Positions 25,699-34,125 of a stretch of 64,000 nt of DNA are shown here, piece by piece. Under the pieces are notes generated by a model. It made no database searches. It was not told the origin of the DNA and saw only the letters and a program-made list of their open reading frames with translations. The DNA comes from CAVPHV01 sp963704825 (GTDB lineage: Bacteria; Actinomycetota; Acidimicrobiia; Spongiisociales; UBA5794). The first letter of the stretch is position 1, and each line of letters starts with the position of its first letter. A program made the position numbers and the translations under genes. Where the stretch lies: NCBI GenBank assembly GCA_963704825.1, contig CAVPHV010000012.1:1-64000 (forward strand), written 5' to 3'.

Positions 25699-26490
25699 AT
25701 GAAGAGGCTTGTCGCGGTATTCGCCGCAGCACTCATGATTCTCGCAATTGCGGCACCTGCCATGGGGCAAGCTGCTGCACGTATCCACCTGATCCACGGC
25801 ATTCCGGACACTCCGGTTGATGTCTACGTTGACGACGCCGTCGTCTTCGCCAACTTCGACTTCGGCGACACCCAGGATCTGTCGGCTCTCGCCGGTGACA
25901 CCCTGGTGAACGTGCAGGTCAAGCTGGCCGGCACCGACACGGTTGCCATCGATGCGGGCGACGTCGCGCTCCCCGCCTCCGGCAACTACTCGATCATCGC
26001 CAACCTCGATGCCGCCGGAACCCCCACGTTGACCGTGTTTGAAAATGACACGTCGGCGATCGCAGCCGGCAACGGCCGCCTCGTGGTCCGCCACACCGCC
26101 GCCGCCCCGGCGGTCGACGTGAAGGCTGACGGCGCCGTAGCGTTCGCCAACCTGAGCAACCCGAACGAGGACAAGGCCGACCTGCCCGCCGCGACCTACA
26201 GCGTCGAGGTGGTGCCCACCGGTGCCGATGAGCCCGTCGTCATTGGCCCGGCCGACATTGCGGTCAACGACGGCGACTCGCTCACCGTCTACGCGGTTGG
26301 TTCGCTCGAGGGTGAAACCCTGACGGTTCTCACCGAGTCCATCACCGGTCTTGGTCAGACCCCGACCGAGGTCCCCTCCGGTAACAGCCCGGTCGAGAGT
26401 GGCTTCCCGATGGCGGCCGTCGCAGGCATGGCGATCATCGCCTCCCTCGCCGCCGCCGGTGGCCTGACCCTCGCCCGCCGCAGCAACTGA
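25699..26490 (+). CDS. secreted DUF4397 protein with C-terminal membrane anchor
   Basis: 263 aa. Signal peptide MKRLVAVFAAALMILAIAAP ending near AMGQA. Two DUF4397 beta repeats follow: AARIHLIHGIPDTPVDVYVD (~26-45) with NFDFGDTQDLSALAGD, and RLVVRHTAAAPAVDVKADGA with VAFANLSNPNEDKADLPAAT. The end is a sorting-signal-like triad: a polar Pro/Ser linker (TPTEVPSGNSPVESGFP), a hydrophobic helix (MAAVAGMAIIASLAAAGGLT) and LARRSN. A sortase gene follows 70 bp downstream, which suggests cell-wall attachment, although no LPxTG is present. GGAGGG is at -12. Confidence 0.85.
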   Translation: MKRLVAVFAAALMILAIAAPAMGQAAARIHLIHGIPDTPVDVYVDDAVVFANFDFGDTQDLSALAGDTLVNVQVKLAGTDTVAIDAGDVALPASGNYSIIANLDAAGTPTLTVFENDTSAIAAGNGRLVVRHTAAAPAVDVKADGAVAFANLSNPNEDKADLPAATYSVEVVPTGADEPVVIGPADIAVNDGDSLTVYAVGSLEGETLTVLTESITGLGQTPTEVPSGNSPVESGFPMAAVAGMAIIASLAAAGGLTLARRSN

Positions 26491-26516
26491 GCTACGACGG
26501 ATCGACCATCAACACG

Positions 26517-26546
26517 AAGGGGGTGGGGCATTTGCCCCACCCCCTT
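26517..26546 (+). terminator. strong terminator after the DUF4397 gene
   Basis: Perfect 13-bp stem AAGGGGGTGGGGC / GCCCCACCCCCTT with an ATTT loop, ending in TTT. It ends 14 nt before the sortase ATG; a TACGAT -10 box (26547-26552) begins right after it, so the sortase probably has its own leaderless promoter. Confidence 0.8.
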
Positions 26547-26560
26547 TACGATCTCCCCTC

Positions 26561-27259
26561 ATGAAACGCACCGCCGCCGCCTCCATCCTGGCCATCGCCT
26601 TGCTCGGTGCCGCCTGCAGCTCGTCTGAAACGGCGACCACGAGTGCACCGGCTCCGACCACGACAACCACGGTGACGGTGGCGCCACCATCGACGTCAAC
26701 GACCAGCGCTCCCGCCGCACCCACCACGGAGACCGTTTCACCGCTGGCCGACCTGGTGGCTCCGGTCGGCTCGGCCGAGTACGACCCTGCCGAGCACCGC
26801 AACGATCTGCCCGCCCCGACCTCCATCTCGATCAGCCGAATCGACGTTTCCAACGCCACCGTTATCGACGTCGGCGTTGAGGAGAATGGCGACATGGAGC
26901 TTCCCGGAGCCGACGCCGTTGGCTGGTATCGCTTCAACCCCACACCCGGCGAGAACGGCTCAGCGGTGCTGGCGGCCCACATCTCCTACAACGGCAGAAA
27001 CGGCGTCTTCCGCTACTTGAGCGACGTTGAGCCGGGCGACGTGGTCACCATCGGCTACGACGATGGCTCGATGAGCACCTTCGAGGTCTTCGAGGTCGCC
27101 CAATACGATAAGCAGGAACTCCCGCTCAAGCGCATCTTCGAGAAGGACGGAGACCCCGTGCTGACCCTCATTACCTGTGGCGGAGACTTCAACCGCTCAC
27201 TGAGCAGCTACGAGGACAACGTCGTGGCCTACGCCGCCCCCATCGACACAGGAGCTTGA
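26561..27259 (+). CDS. class F-like sortase, probable lipoprotein
   Basis: 232 aa. The N-terminus MKRTAAASILAIALLGAACS has an imperfect lipobox (GAAC), followed by a ~45-residue Thr/Pro/Ala-rich linker. The catalytic domain has SISISRIDVSNATVIDVGVE, AVLAAHISYNGRNGVFRYLS (catalytic His), VLTLITCGGDFNRSLSSYED (catalytic Cys and Arg) and NVVAYA: the His-Cys-Arg order of class D/E/F sortases, with the YxDNVV ending typical of actinobacterial class F. It transpeptidates surface proteins to a nucleophile; the neighbouring DUF4397 protein is the obvious candidate substrate. Confidence 0.82.
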   Translation: MKRTAAASILAIALLGAACSSSETATTSAPAPTTTTTVTVAPPSTSTTSAPAAPTTETVSPLADLVAPVGSAEYDPAEHRNDLPAPTSISISRIDVSNATVIDVGVEENGDMELPGADAVGWYRFNPTPGENGSAVLAAHISYNGRNGVFRYLSDVEPGDVVTIGYDDGSMSTFEVFEVAQYDKQELPLKRIFEKDGDPVLTLITCGGDFNRSLSSYEDNVVAYAAPIDTGA

Positions 27260-27323
27260 CGCGAACGGGAGAACCTCACAACTGAGCCGAATAGACCCCA
27301 TGCTTGTCAAGGCCGACCACGCA

Positions 27324-27353
27324 GTGAGGGGGCGACCGCAGTCGCCCCCTCAC
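27324..27353. terminator. bidirectional terminator between sortase and M28 peptidase
   Basis: Perfect 13-bp stem GTGAGGGGGCGAC / GTCGCCCCCTCAC with a CGCA loop, centred between the convergent sortase (+) and peptidase (-) genes. No T-tract, as is common for GC-rich actinobacterial terminators. Confidence 0.75.
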
Positions 27354-27371
27354 ATCACCTGCTCGGCAGGG

Positions 27372-28841
27372 TCACGAGGCCGGAAGGAGATCGGGCAGCT
27401 TGAAATTGCCCTTGCCCTTGCGTCCGTTCACGATCTCGGTGTTCATTGCGAACTGCAACGTTGCGTAGGCAACAGCATCAGTATTCACGTCGAACGCTTC
27501 GAGATTGATGTTGTCGTACGTGTCGCACGCCAGGTGATAGCAGGGGTCGTACTGATCACCCGCGGTGCCACCCCACAACGCCGCCTCGTCGGCTGTCTTG
27601 ATGCCCTCGGCACCGGTGAACAGTCCGCCGGCGGGAATCCCAACCGCAATGAACGGCCCGTAGTCGGATCTGCCGGAGAAGTCGGTGCCCTTAAACGGCA
27701 AGCCCTGCTCGGTGTAGTACCGCTCAAAGACTTGCTCGATCTGAGCCGACCCATCGGGTCCCGGGCCGGCTCCGACGCCGTCGGAATCGTCGCCGTCGTA
27801 GATGAAGAACACGTGGTTCGGCGAACCGATCATGTCGAAGTTCAGATACAGTCCAATGTCGTCGAGTTCTTCCTGCGCCAGGCTGTCGACGTAGTACGTC
27901 GAGCCCACCAAACCGGATTCCTCGGCACCCCACCACGCGAAGCGCACCTTGTTACGCGGCTTCACCTTCGTCATCTGCTCGGCGACTTCGAGGATCGCTG
28001 CGCTGCCCGACCCGTTGTCTTGAATCCCAGGCCCGGCGTTGACTGAGTCCAGGTGCGCACCGACCACCACCACGTTGTCATCGGCGCCGCCACGCGACTC
28101 CGCAATGACGTTGTAGCTGGTCGCTTCACCGCGGAACGTGTCGGTCTTCAGCCGCATCACCAACCCGGTCGTTGCCGCCAGCTGCTGGCCGACGTCTTGG
28201 GTCACCGCCGTGACCGAGATGTCGAGCGTGAAGGTATTGCTGAGCGTGCCGTTCAGCGTGCCGGGGATGTTGTTGTAGATGACCACTCCGGCGGCACCGG
28301 CATTGAACGCGTTTGTCGCTTTGAGGGCGAACGTGCACGCTCCACGGCTGATCAGCGCGATGTTGCCGGCGGGAAATCCGACAAAGTCCGACGCGTCGCA
28401 TCCGGTGATGACCGGCAGCGTGCTCACCGGAGCCGTGGTGTCCCCACTTCCGGAGTACGACATCACTCTGTTGACGATGGGTCCTGCCGGCGGCGGCGTC
28501 ACCTGCTCCAGGACCGACGGTGTGAGTTCGATGAACGTCTGGAAGTCGAACGGCTGCACAGTCACGTCGTAGCCGGCCGCCTCCATTCGCTCGGCTACGT
28601 AGGCAACTGAGGCGTCGTAGCCGGGTGTGCCGGACGTCCGAATCCCGCCGTTGGCGTCCGCGATCGCCTGAAGCGCCGCCTGGTGTTCACGAGCGCCTTC
28701 GACATCCACGCACTCGAGCAGCTTCTTGATGGTGTTGTTGACACGGCTGTCGCACGACTGTTGGCCGGCGCTGGCCACTCCTGGTAAGCCCATCACAGCC
28801 AGTACAACCACCGCGATCAGCACCTTGCGTCTGTTCCTCAT
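27372..28841 (-). CDS. secreted M28-family zinc aminopeptidase with PA domain
   Basis: 489 aa. A signal peptide (VLIAVVVLAVMGLPGVASAG) is followed by the mature protein. A protease-associated domain (~130-240: GNIALISRGACTFALKATNA, AGAAGVVIYNN) is inserted in the M28 fold. The two-zinc ligands are visible: VVVGAHLDSVNAGPGIQDNG (His, Asp), WWGAEESGLVGSTYYVDSL (Glu-Glu), NFDMIGSPN (Asp) and PCYHLACDTYDN (His). It is an extracellular exopeptidase similar to Streptomyces SGAP/leucine aminopeptidases. The C-terminal basic tail (NGRKGKGNFKLPDLLPAS) is not part of the catalytic fold. Confidence 0.92.
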   Translation of the reverse strand: MRNRRKVLIAVVVLAVMGLPGVASAGQQSCDSRVNNTIKKLLECVDVEGAREHQAALQAIADANGGIRTSGTPGYDASVAYVAERMEAAGYDVTVQPFDFQTFIELTPSVLEQVTPPPAGPIVNRVMSYSGSGDTTAPVSTLPVITGCDASDFVGFPAGNIALISRGACTFALKATNAFNAGAAGVVIYNNIPGTLNGTLSNTFTLDISVTAVTQDVGQQLAATTGLVMRLKTDTFRGEATSYNVIAESRGGADDNVVVVGAHLDSVNAGPGIQDNGSGSAAILEVAEQMTKVKPRNKVRFAWWGAEESGLVGSTYYVDSLAQEELDDIGLYLNFDMIGSPNHVFFIYDGDDSDGVGAGPGPDGSAQIEQVFERYYTEQGLPFKGTDFSGRSDYGPFIAVGIPAGGLFTGAEGIKTADEAALWGGTAGDQYDPCYHLACDTYDNINLEAFDVNTDAVAYATLQFAMNTEIVNGRKGKGNFKLPDLLPAS

Positions 28842-28995
28842 TGGGATCCCCTCTCTATGGAACCCGTCGAAACCTACGCGAGTTCCGGCATCGGCGCATG
28901 ACCAATCCTCCGCTAGTCCCTCGGCGACCGAGAACCTGGCGACTTCCCCCTCCCTCGCCGCGTACGCTTGCGAAGGAGCTCACGAGCGAGGACTC

Positions 28996-29373
28996 ATGAA
29001 CGCACCACTCAACGCCGCCCTGCCGGCATCGGACATAGCGAGAGCCAAGGATTGGTATCGCCAACACCTGGGACTCACCCCCGTCGAGGAATCGTCCGAC
29101 GGTGAAGTCCACTACGAGACCGGCGGGGTTCAGTTCACCCTGTACCAGTCGTCGTTTGCAGGGACCAACCAAGCCACGGCTGCCGGCTTCCGAGTCGAAG
29201 ACTTCGACGCCACCATCAGCGAGCTCCGCGCCAACGGCATCGTCTTGGAGGACTACGACCTCGGGGATGGCTTTGCCACCGTGGACGGCGTCATCACCAC
29301 GCCAAGCGGAAGCCGCGGCGCCTGGTTCAAGGACAGCGAGGGCAATATCATCGGCGTGGCCGAAAGGACGTAG
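28996..29373 (+). CDS. VOC-superfamily (glyoxalase/bleomycin-resistance-like) protein
   Basis: 125 aa. NAALPASDIARAKDWYRQHL (beta-alpha start), GEVHYETGGVQFTLYQSSFA, TAAGFRVEDFDATISELRAN and GAWFKDSEGNIIGVAERT (metal-ligand Glu region at the end) are the paired beta-alpha-beta-beta-beta modules of the VOC fold. Single-domain, so it should dimerise. The substrate is unknown. It overlaps or abuts the next membrane-protein ORF. Confidence 0.82.
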   Translation: MNAPLNAALPASDIARAKDWYRQHLGLTPVEESSDGEVHYETGGVQFTLYQSSFAGTNQATAAGFRVEDFDATISELRANGIVLEDYDLGDGFATVDGVITTPSGSRGAWFKDSEGNIIGVAERT

Positions 29374-30856
29374 AACGGATCAGAACCCCACAGCAGACAC
29401 ACTTGCGGCGGCGCCACGCCCCCGATTTCCGCGTAGTGTCTGGTGGACTGCCGGAGGTGTCGTCGTGCTCCTACTGGCGGTGTCCGCCCGATACGGCTTC
29501 CACCGTGACGAGCTCTACTTCATCGTTGCCGGACGGCGCCTCGACTGGGGGTACGTCGACCAGCCGCCGCTGACTCCTCTGCTGGCTCGCATCTCCGAGA
29601 CAGTCGGAGGAACCTCACCCGTCGCCCTGCGCATCCTCCCTGCGCTGGCGCTCGCCGCCGTCGTGCTGCTGTCCGCAGCCATGGCCCGCCGCTTCGGAGG
29701 AGGCCCCCGAGCGCAGACCTTCGCCGCCGTGACGGCAGGAGGGGCCGGGTTTGCCCTCGCCGTCGGACACCTCCTCAGCACATCGACCTTCGACTACCTG
29801 CTGTGGACCCTGGCAACCTACCTCCTGGTGCGTCTGTTGGCGGGCGCCGATCCCCGCTGGTGGCTCGCCCTCGGGCTCACCGTCGGGGTCGGCCTGCAGA
29901 ACAAACACCTCATGGCCTTCTTCGCCGCCGCGGTGCTGATCGGGTTGGTGGTCACTGCGCAAAGGAAGCTCCTCGCCGACAAGTGGCCTTGGATTGGGGT
30001 GGCGATTGCCGCCGTGATTGCGTTGCCCAACTTCCTATGGCAGGCGGCCAACGACTTTCCTCAGTTCGAGATGGCCACGGCCCTCGCCGGCCGCAGCGAC
30101 GGACCGGTCGCGTTCGTGCTCGAACAGATCGGGCTGCTCTCCATCGTGCTCGCCGTCCCCGCTGTCATAGGATTGTGGCGTCTACTGCGATCGCCCCAAC
30201 TCGCCCGATGGCGTGCCATCGGTATTGCGTTTGTTCTGCTCTTCGTGTTCTTCCTGATGGCCGGGGGCAAGTCGTACTACGTCGCTCCGATGTTCCCGGT
30301 GTTGTTGGCGGCGGGCTCGCTGTGGTTTGAGGACCTCGCCGCGGTGGGCCGGCGCGTGATGATCGGAGCCGCCTCCCTCGGCATCTTCATCGGCTTGTTC
30401 ATCTCCCTCCCGCTGCTGCCGCCGTCGTCGATGTCCGCACTCGACGCCACCGGCGAACTCGGCGAGACGGTGGGATGGCCAGAACTCGTCGACCAAGTCA
30501 CGGCCGTCTACGAGACCATCCCCGCCGACCAACAATCCGATGTCGCCATCTTCACGGGCTCGTATGGCGAATCGGGCGCGATCGAGGTTCTGGGCTCCGG
30601 CTCCGGCCTCCCGGCGGCGGCCAGCGGCCACAACAACTACTGGCTCTGGGGTCCACCGAGCGAGCACGGAGCAGTGATCGGTGTGGGCCAAATCGGGGAC
30701 CCGCTTCGTCGCATCTGCCCGGATGTCCAACAGGTCGGCACCATCACCAATCCCTACGGCGTAGAGAACGAAGAGTACGGCCTACCGCTGTGGTTGTGCC
30801 TCGAGCCCGACGGGCAGCTGGCCGACATCTGGGACGACGTGCGCCACTACAACTGA
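29267..30856 (+). CDS. ArnT/PMT-like glycosyltransferase-family membrane protein
   Basis: Integral membrane protein with about 10-11 helices and the GT39/GT83 signature of the first loop: YGFHRDELYFIVAGRRLDWG then YVDQPPLTPLLARI (catalytic Asp/Glu). LQNKHLMAFFAAAV and GGKSYYVAPMFPVLLAAGSL match actinobacterial glycosyltransferase family 39 proteins, which use polyprenyl-phosphate sugars on the outer membrane face. The C-terminal ~110 residues are an outside domain with NNYWLWGP and a conserved Cys. The start is uncertain: ATG 29267 would overlap the VOC gene by ~107 bp, whereas homology begins near 29430 where no good start codon exists; GTG 29465 cuts into helix 1. Confidence 0.75.
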   Translation: MALPPWTASSPRQAEAAAPGSRTARAISSAWPKGRRTDQNPTADTLAAAPRPRFPRSVWWTAGGVVVLLLAVSARYGFHRDELYFIVAGRRLDWGYVDQPPLTPLLARISETVGGTSPVALRILPALALAAVVLLSAAMARRFGGGPRAQTFAAVTAGGAGFALAVGHLLSTSTFDYLLWTLATYLLVRLLAGADPRWWLALGLTVGVGLQNKHLMAFFAAAVLIGLVVTAQRKLLADKWPWIGVAIAAVIALPNFLWQAANDFPQFEMATALAGRSDGPVAFVLEQIGLLSIVLAVPAVIGLWRLLRSPQLARWRAIGIAFVLLFVFFLMAGGKSYYVAPMFPVLLAAGSLWFEDLAAVGRRVMIGAASLGIFIGLFISLPLLPPSSMSALDATGELGETVGWPELVDQVTAVYETIPADQQSDVAIFTGSYGESGAIEVLGSGSGLPAAASGHNNYWLWGPPSEHGAVIGVGQIGDPLRRICPDVQQVGTITNPYGVENEEYGLPLWLCLEPDGQLADIWDDVRHYN

Positions 30857-30863
30857 AGAGGGA

Positions 30864-32123
30864 TCAGCTGTCGTCGGAGGCAAGCAATCGGGAGCGCCCA
30901 TAAGTCCACGGGCGCGCCGGGTCGCTCAGCAGCAGCTGGTACACCCCGACGCCTGAGCGCTCGAAGGACACTGCCGACCCCGCCATGTACACGCGCCAGA
31001 TGCGGTAGACCCGGTCGCCGACCAAACTGATGGCTTCGTCGCGGTTGGCTTCGAGGTTGGCCACCCAACGCCGCAGCGTCAGGGCGTAGCTCATCCGCAA
31101 GGCCTCGACGTCGCGCAGTTCGAACCCGGCGTCTTCGGCGGCGGCGATGGCTTCGTCTACCGGCCGCAGCTCCCCGTCCGGAAAGACATAGGTCCTGATG
31201 AACGTAGAGCGCCGCCCGGCCCTGCCCCGCGAACGGGTGACGATGCCATGGTTCAGCACCTGGCCGCCGGGAGCCAGCAGCCGCCGTAGCTGCGTGAAGT
31301 ACTGCGGAAGCTTGTAGCGCCCGACGTGTTCGAACATGCCCACCGAGGCAATGGCGTCAAACTCTCCGTTGATCTCGCGGTAGTCACGCTGGAGGATCTC
31401 AACTCGATCGTCCACCCTGGCTTCCTTGGCCAGCTGCCGGGCTGCCTCAGCCTGCTCGCTGCTCACGGTGATCCCAACCGCTTCCACTCCGTACTCCCGG
31501 GCGGCATGAACGACCAGCGAACCCCAGCCACAGCCGACGTCGAGGAGTCGTTGGCCCGGCACCAGGCTGAGCTTGCGGCAGATCATGTCGAGCTTGCGGC
31601 GCTGCGCTGTCTCGAGGGCCTCGTCCGGCGAGAGGAAGTGCGCACACGAGTACACCATGGTGGGACCCAGTAACAGCCGGAAGAACTCGTTGCCGGTGTC
31701 GTAGTGGTAAGTGACCGCCTGTCGGTCACGCCCGATCGAATGGAGCCGACCGCTCAGACGCGGTCGCCGCTTGGGACGCTCATCGGCTTCGGCCGGCTCG
31801 TTGGGCAGGCTTCGCGCCAAACGCAGGATCTGAAATGCCCGCCATCCCGGCTTGATGGCGTCAAGATCGGCGGCGAACTCCAGCATCGAGAAGATGTCAC
31901 CCTCGATGTCGATGTCGTTGAAAACGTAGGCCTCCCCCGCCGACACGTCGTTTGGCGGCAGCAACATGGACCGCAGTGCGCCGGGGTGTTGCAGGACCAG
32001 GGTGGCCGCAGCGGATTCAGGACCCCATTGCGATCCGTCCCAGGCGCGCACCTTCGGCTCCGGGCCGGAAGACGCGCCGACCAGGAGATCGGTGATTCGC
32101 CGCGAAACCAGAACCGGTTCCAT
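30864..32123 (-). CDS. cyclopropane-fatty-acyl-phospholipid synthase family methyltransferase
   Basis: 419 aa. The SAM-binding motif is RLLDVGCGWGSLVVHAAREY; the CFA/mycolic acid cyclopropane synthase signatures are AVTYHYDTGNEFFRLLLGPT, MVYSCAHFLSPDEALETAQR, GITVSSEQAEAARQLAKEA and IASVGMFEHVGRYKLPQYF. ESDVEALR-type residues appear as LRDVEALRMSYALTLRRWV. An N-terminal domain (1-130) binds lipid in homologues. It would methylenate unsaturated acyl chains in phospholipids using SAM. ATG 32123 is preferred over 32183. Convergent with the ArnT-like gene. Confidence 0.9.
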   Translation of the reverse strand: MEPVLVSRRITDLLVGASSGPEPKVRAWDGSQWGPESAAATLVLQHPGALRSMLLPPNDVSAGEAYVFNDIDIEGDIFSMLEFAADLDAIKPGWRAFQILRLARSLPNEPAEADERPKRRPRLSGRLHSIGRDRQAVTYHYDTGNEFFRLLLGPTMVYSCAHFLSPDEALETAQRRKLDMICRKLSLVPGQRLLDVGCGWGSLVVHAAREYGVEAVGITVSSEQAEAARQLAKEARVDDRVEILQRDYREINGEFDAIASVGMFEHVGRYKLPQYFTQLRRLLAPGGQVLNHGIVTRSRGRAGRRSTFIRTYVFPDGELRPVDEAIAAAEDAGFELRDVEALRMSYALTLRRWVANLEANRDEAISLVGDRVYRIWRVYMAGSAVSFERSGVGVYQLLLSDPARPWTYGRSRLLASDDS

Positions 32124-32247
32124 CGCCCGAAACCTACCAAAACCCGTGTGCCTAGGCCAGGTCGCGTCGGCCGGCATTCCCAAAGATCAACGTATCAAGC
32201 CCTGCCCGTCGGCCTCTATAGGTCAACACCACGGAGGGGACACCACG

Positions 32248-32388
32248 ATGAAGGCCGGATACTTCTTTGCCAACCGCGACGCCGCGGACCGCGTGCTCAA
32301 CCGAGTTGAGCTGCGCAATGAACAGCCGCGGCAGCGTCGAATGATGGCAACGCTGGCAGCGGCCATAACCCGCTTGCTCAAGGGCTAA
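32248..32388 (+). CDS. 46-aa basic small protein
   Basis: MKAGYFFANRDAADRVLNRV then ELRNEQPRQRRMMATLAAAI: a short, positively charged, helical protein with a very good Shine-Dalgarno (GGAGGGG, 10 nt before the ATG). It is divergent from the CFA synthase gene. No family recognised; the ribosome site and compact length argue it is real. Confidence 0.55.
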   Translation: MKAGYFFANRDAADRVLNRVELRNEQPRQRRMMATLAAAITRLLKG

Positions 32389-32393
32389 GGGCG

Positions 32394-32783
32394 TTACTCT
32401 CCCAGCGAGCCGGGGTCGGCTGGTACGTCGACGGCATGCGCCTCCAGTACCCCGAGCGGCACGACCTCGAGGGCTCGCTCATGCGTCGATGCCAACACGA
32501 CGGGTGCCGCCATTCCGGCGCCCACCGCTCGCAGCCAGTTCGGTGCGGTGACGCACCAACGGTCACCCGGCACCAAACCGGGAAAGCGATACTGGGGCAT
32601 CGGCGTCGTCAGGTCGTTGCCGATGCTGCGCTGATGAGCGAGAAACTCGGCGGTCATGACGGCGCAGATCGTATGGCTCCCCTGATCCGCATCATTTGTG
32701 CGACATGCCCCATCGCGAAACCACCCGGTTACGGGGTCGTCGCTGCACATCTCGAGTTCGCCACCGAGCACGTTGTGTTCCAT
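32394..32783 (-). CDS. DUF2237 family protein
   Basis: 129 aa. MEHNVLGGELEMCSDDPVTG, WFRDGACRTNDADQGSHTIC, AVMTAEFLAHQRSIGNDLTT and PGDRWCVTAPNWLRAVGAGM reproduce the DUF2237 pattern, with its conserved Cys in CS.DP.TG, GAC.T and HT.CA.MT. These are small cytoplasmic proteins of unknown role. An upstream in-frame GTG/ATG exists (32834) but the family starts at residue NVLGG. Confidence 0.85.
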   Translation of the reverse strand: MEHNVLGGELEMCSDDPVTGWFRDGACRTNDADQGSHTICAVMTAEFLAHQRSIGNDLTTPMPQYRFPGLVPGDRWCVTAPNWLRAVGAGMAAPVVLASTHERALEVVPLGVLEAHAVDVPADPGSLGE

Positions 32784-32929
32784 CGCACCAGTATGCCGTC
32801 TGTCGGCCGGCTGACGCAGGCAACTCCTTGCCACCGACTTATCCCTCCGTTAGGTAACGAACCCTGACCATGGCGACCGCAACTCGACACGGGGGGCGCT
32901 GTACCCGACGCCGAGTCAGTCAGAGACCC

Positions 32930-34102
32930 ATGACCGAATCTCCCCCGGAGCCGTCCCAGGCGGCTTCACCATCAAACGAAGGCACCACATCCAGCCACGC
33001 GGCAGTGTTGACGCCGCTGTGGTCCGCGCTTGATCGGAGCGGACTCAGCCTCGACGATCGTGACCCGCTGGGATCCGAGGACCGCAGCCGGATCATCGCC
33101 GGCCTCTTCCACGAAGGTCACCGCAGCCGCCCGTTCCTAGCCCGCTTTGCGCTGCTGACCGCGTTGTCCGGCGCGATCGCCGCCCTCGGCGTGCTCTCCG
33201 ACTCAACGGCAGTTGTCATCGGCGCCATGCTCGTGGCTCCATTGCTCGGACCGGTTCTCGGTGTAGCTGCCGCGGTCGTGATGGGGTGGCCGGTCCGCAT
33301 CCTCCGCCAAGGAGCGCTCATCGCCGTGGGGGTTGCCATCGCCATCGGTCTCGCCGTGGCCATCTCGTTTGCGATTCCCGGCGACCCCCATCCGCTGCCC
33401 GCCGAACTGCTCGCCCGCACCTCGCCGAACCTGCTCGACCTCGGGATTGCCATGGCGGCCGGGGCCGCCGGGGCCTACGGACAGGTCAGACCCAACGCCA
33501 GCGACGCTTTGACCGGCGTTGCCGTTGCCGTTGCCTTGGTGCCGCCGCTGATCGTCGTCGGTATGTCGCTGCAACTCACCGAGTGGAGCCTGGCGGCGGG
33601 AGCGTTCTACCTGTTTCTCGCCAACGTGGCGGGGATCATCGTGAGTGCGGCGATCACGTTTGTCGCCGCCGGGCTTGTCCCCGGTCGCCGACTCTTCAGC
33701 GGCGACGCACCGCTCTCATACGGCTTTCGTTGGGCGGCGTTTGCCGTCATCATCGTCGCCCTCCCCATGCAGTTCGGCCGAGGTACGGTGCTGCCCCAGA
33801 GCGACCAGACAGCCGAGGTCGAGGAGGCCGTCGAGAACTTCGTGGAGGACCACTCCGCCGCAGAGGTCGTCAACGTAGGCGTCCAGGTCGACGACGGTGT
33901 CGCCGAAGTTGAGGTGGTCCTCGCCACACCCGGAACCGTGCCTGATGCCACCATCATCGCCGAACATCTGGCCGGCGAGCTGAGCACGCCGGTGACGGTG
34001 AACCTGCAGGTTGTCACCACCGACTCGGAAAAGGCATCGTCGACCGACACGGAAAAGACACCGACCGAAAGCCCGGAAAAGGCAACGGCCACCGACCCGT
34101 GA
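32930..34102 (+). CDS. DUF389 family membrane protein
   Basis: 390 aa from ATG 32930 (ATG 32870 is also in frame). About six helices, with the DUF389 signature ALSGAIAALGVLSDSTAVVI then GAMLVAPLLGPVLGVAAAVV, and PNASDALTGVAVAVALVPPL. The tail (~300-390) has a soluble beta-alpha domain (EEAVENFVEDHSAAEVVNVG) followed by a Thr/Glu/Lys low-complexity end with TEKTPTESPEKA repeats. Function of the family is unknown (TIGR00341-like). Confidence 0.85.
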   Translation: MTESPPEPSQAASPSNEGTTSSHAAVLTPLWSALDRSGLSLDDRDPLGSEDRSRIIAGLFHEGHRSRPFLARFALLTALSGAIAALGVLSDSTAVVIGAMLVAPLLGPVLGVAAAVVMGWPVRILRQGALIAVGVAIAIGLAVAISFAIPGDPHPLPAELLARTSPNLLDLGIAMAAGAAGAYGQVRPNASDALTGVAVAVALVPPLIVVGMSLQLTEWSLAAGAFYLFLANVAGIIVSAAITFVAAGLVPGRRLFSGDAPLSYGFRWAAFAVIIVALPMQFGRGTVLPQSDQTAEVEEAVENFVEDHSAAEVVNVGVQVDDGVAEVEVVLATPGTVPDATIIAEHLAGELSTPVTVNLQVVTTDSEKASSTDTEKTPTESPEKATATDP

Positions 34103-34125
34103 TGGTTGAAGCGGGTCCGAGCCCC

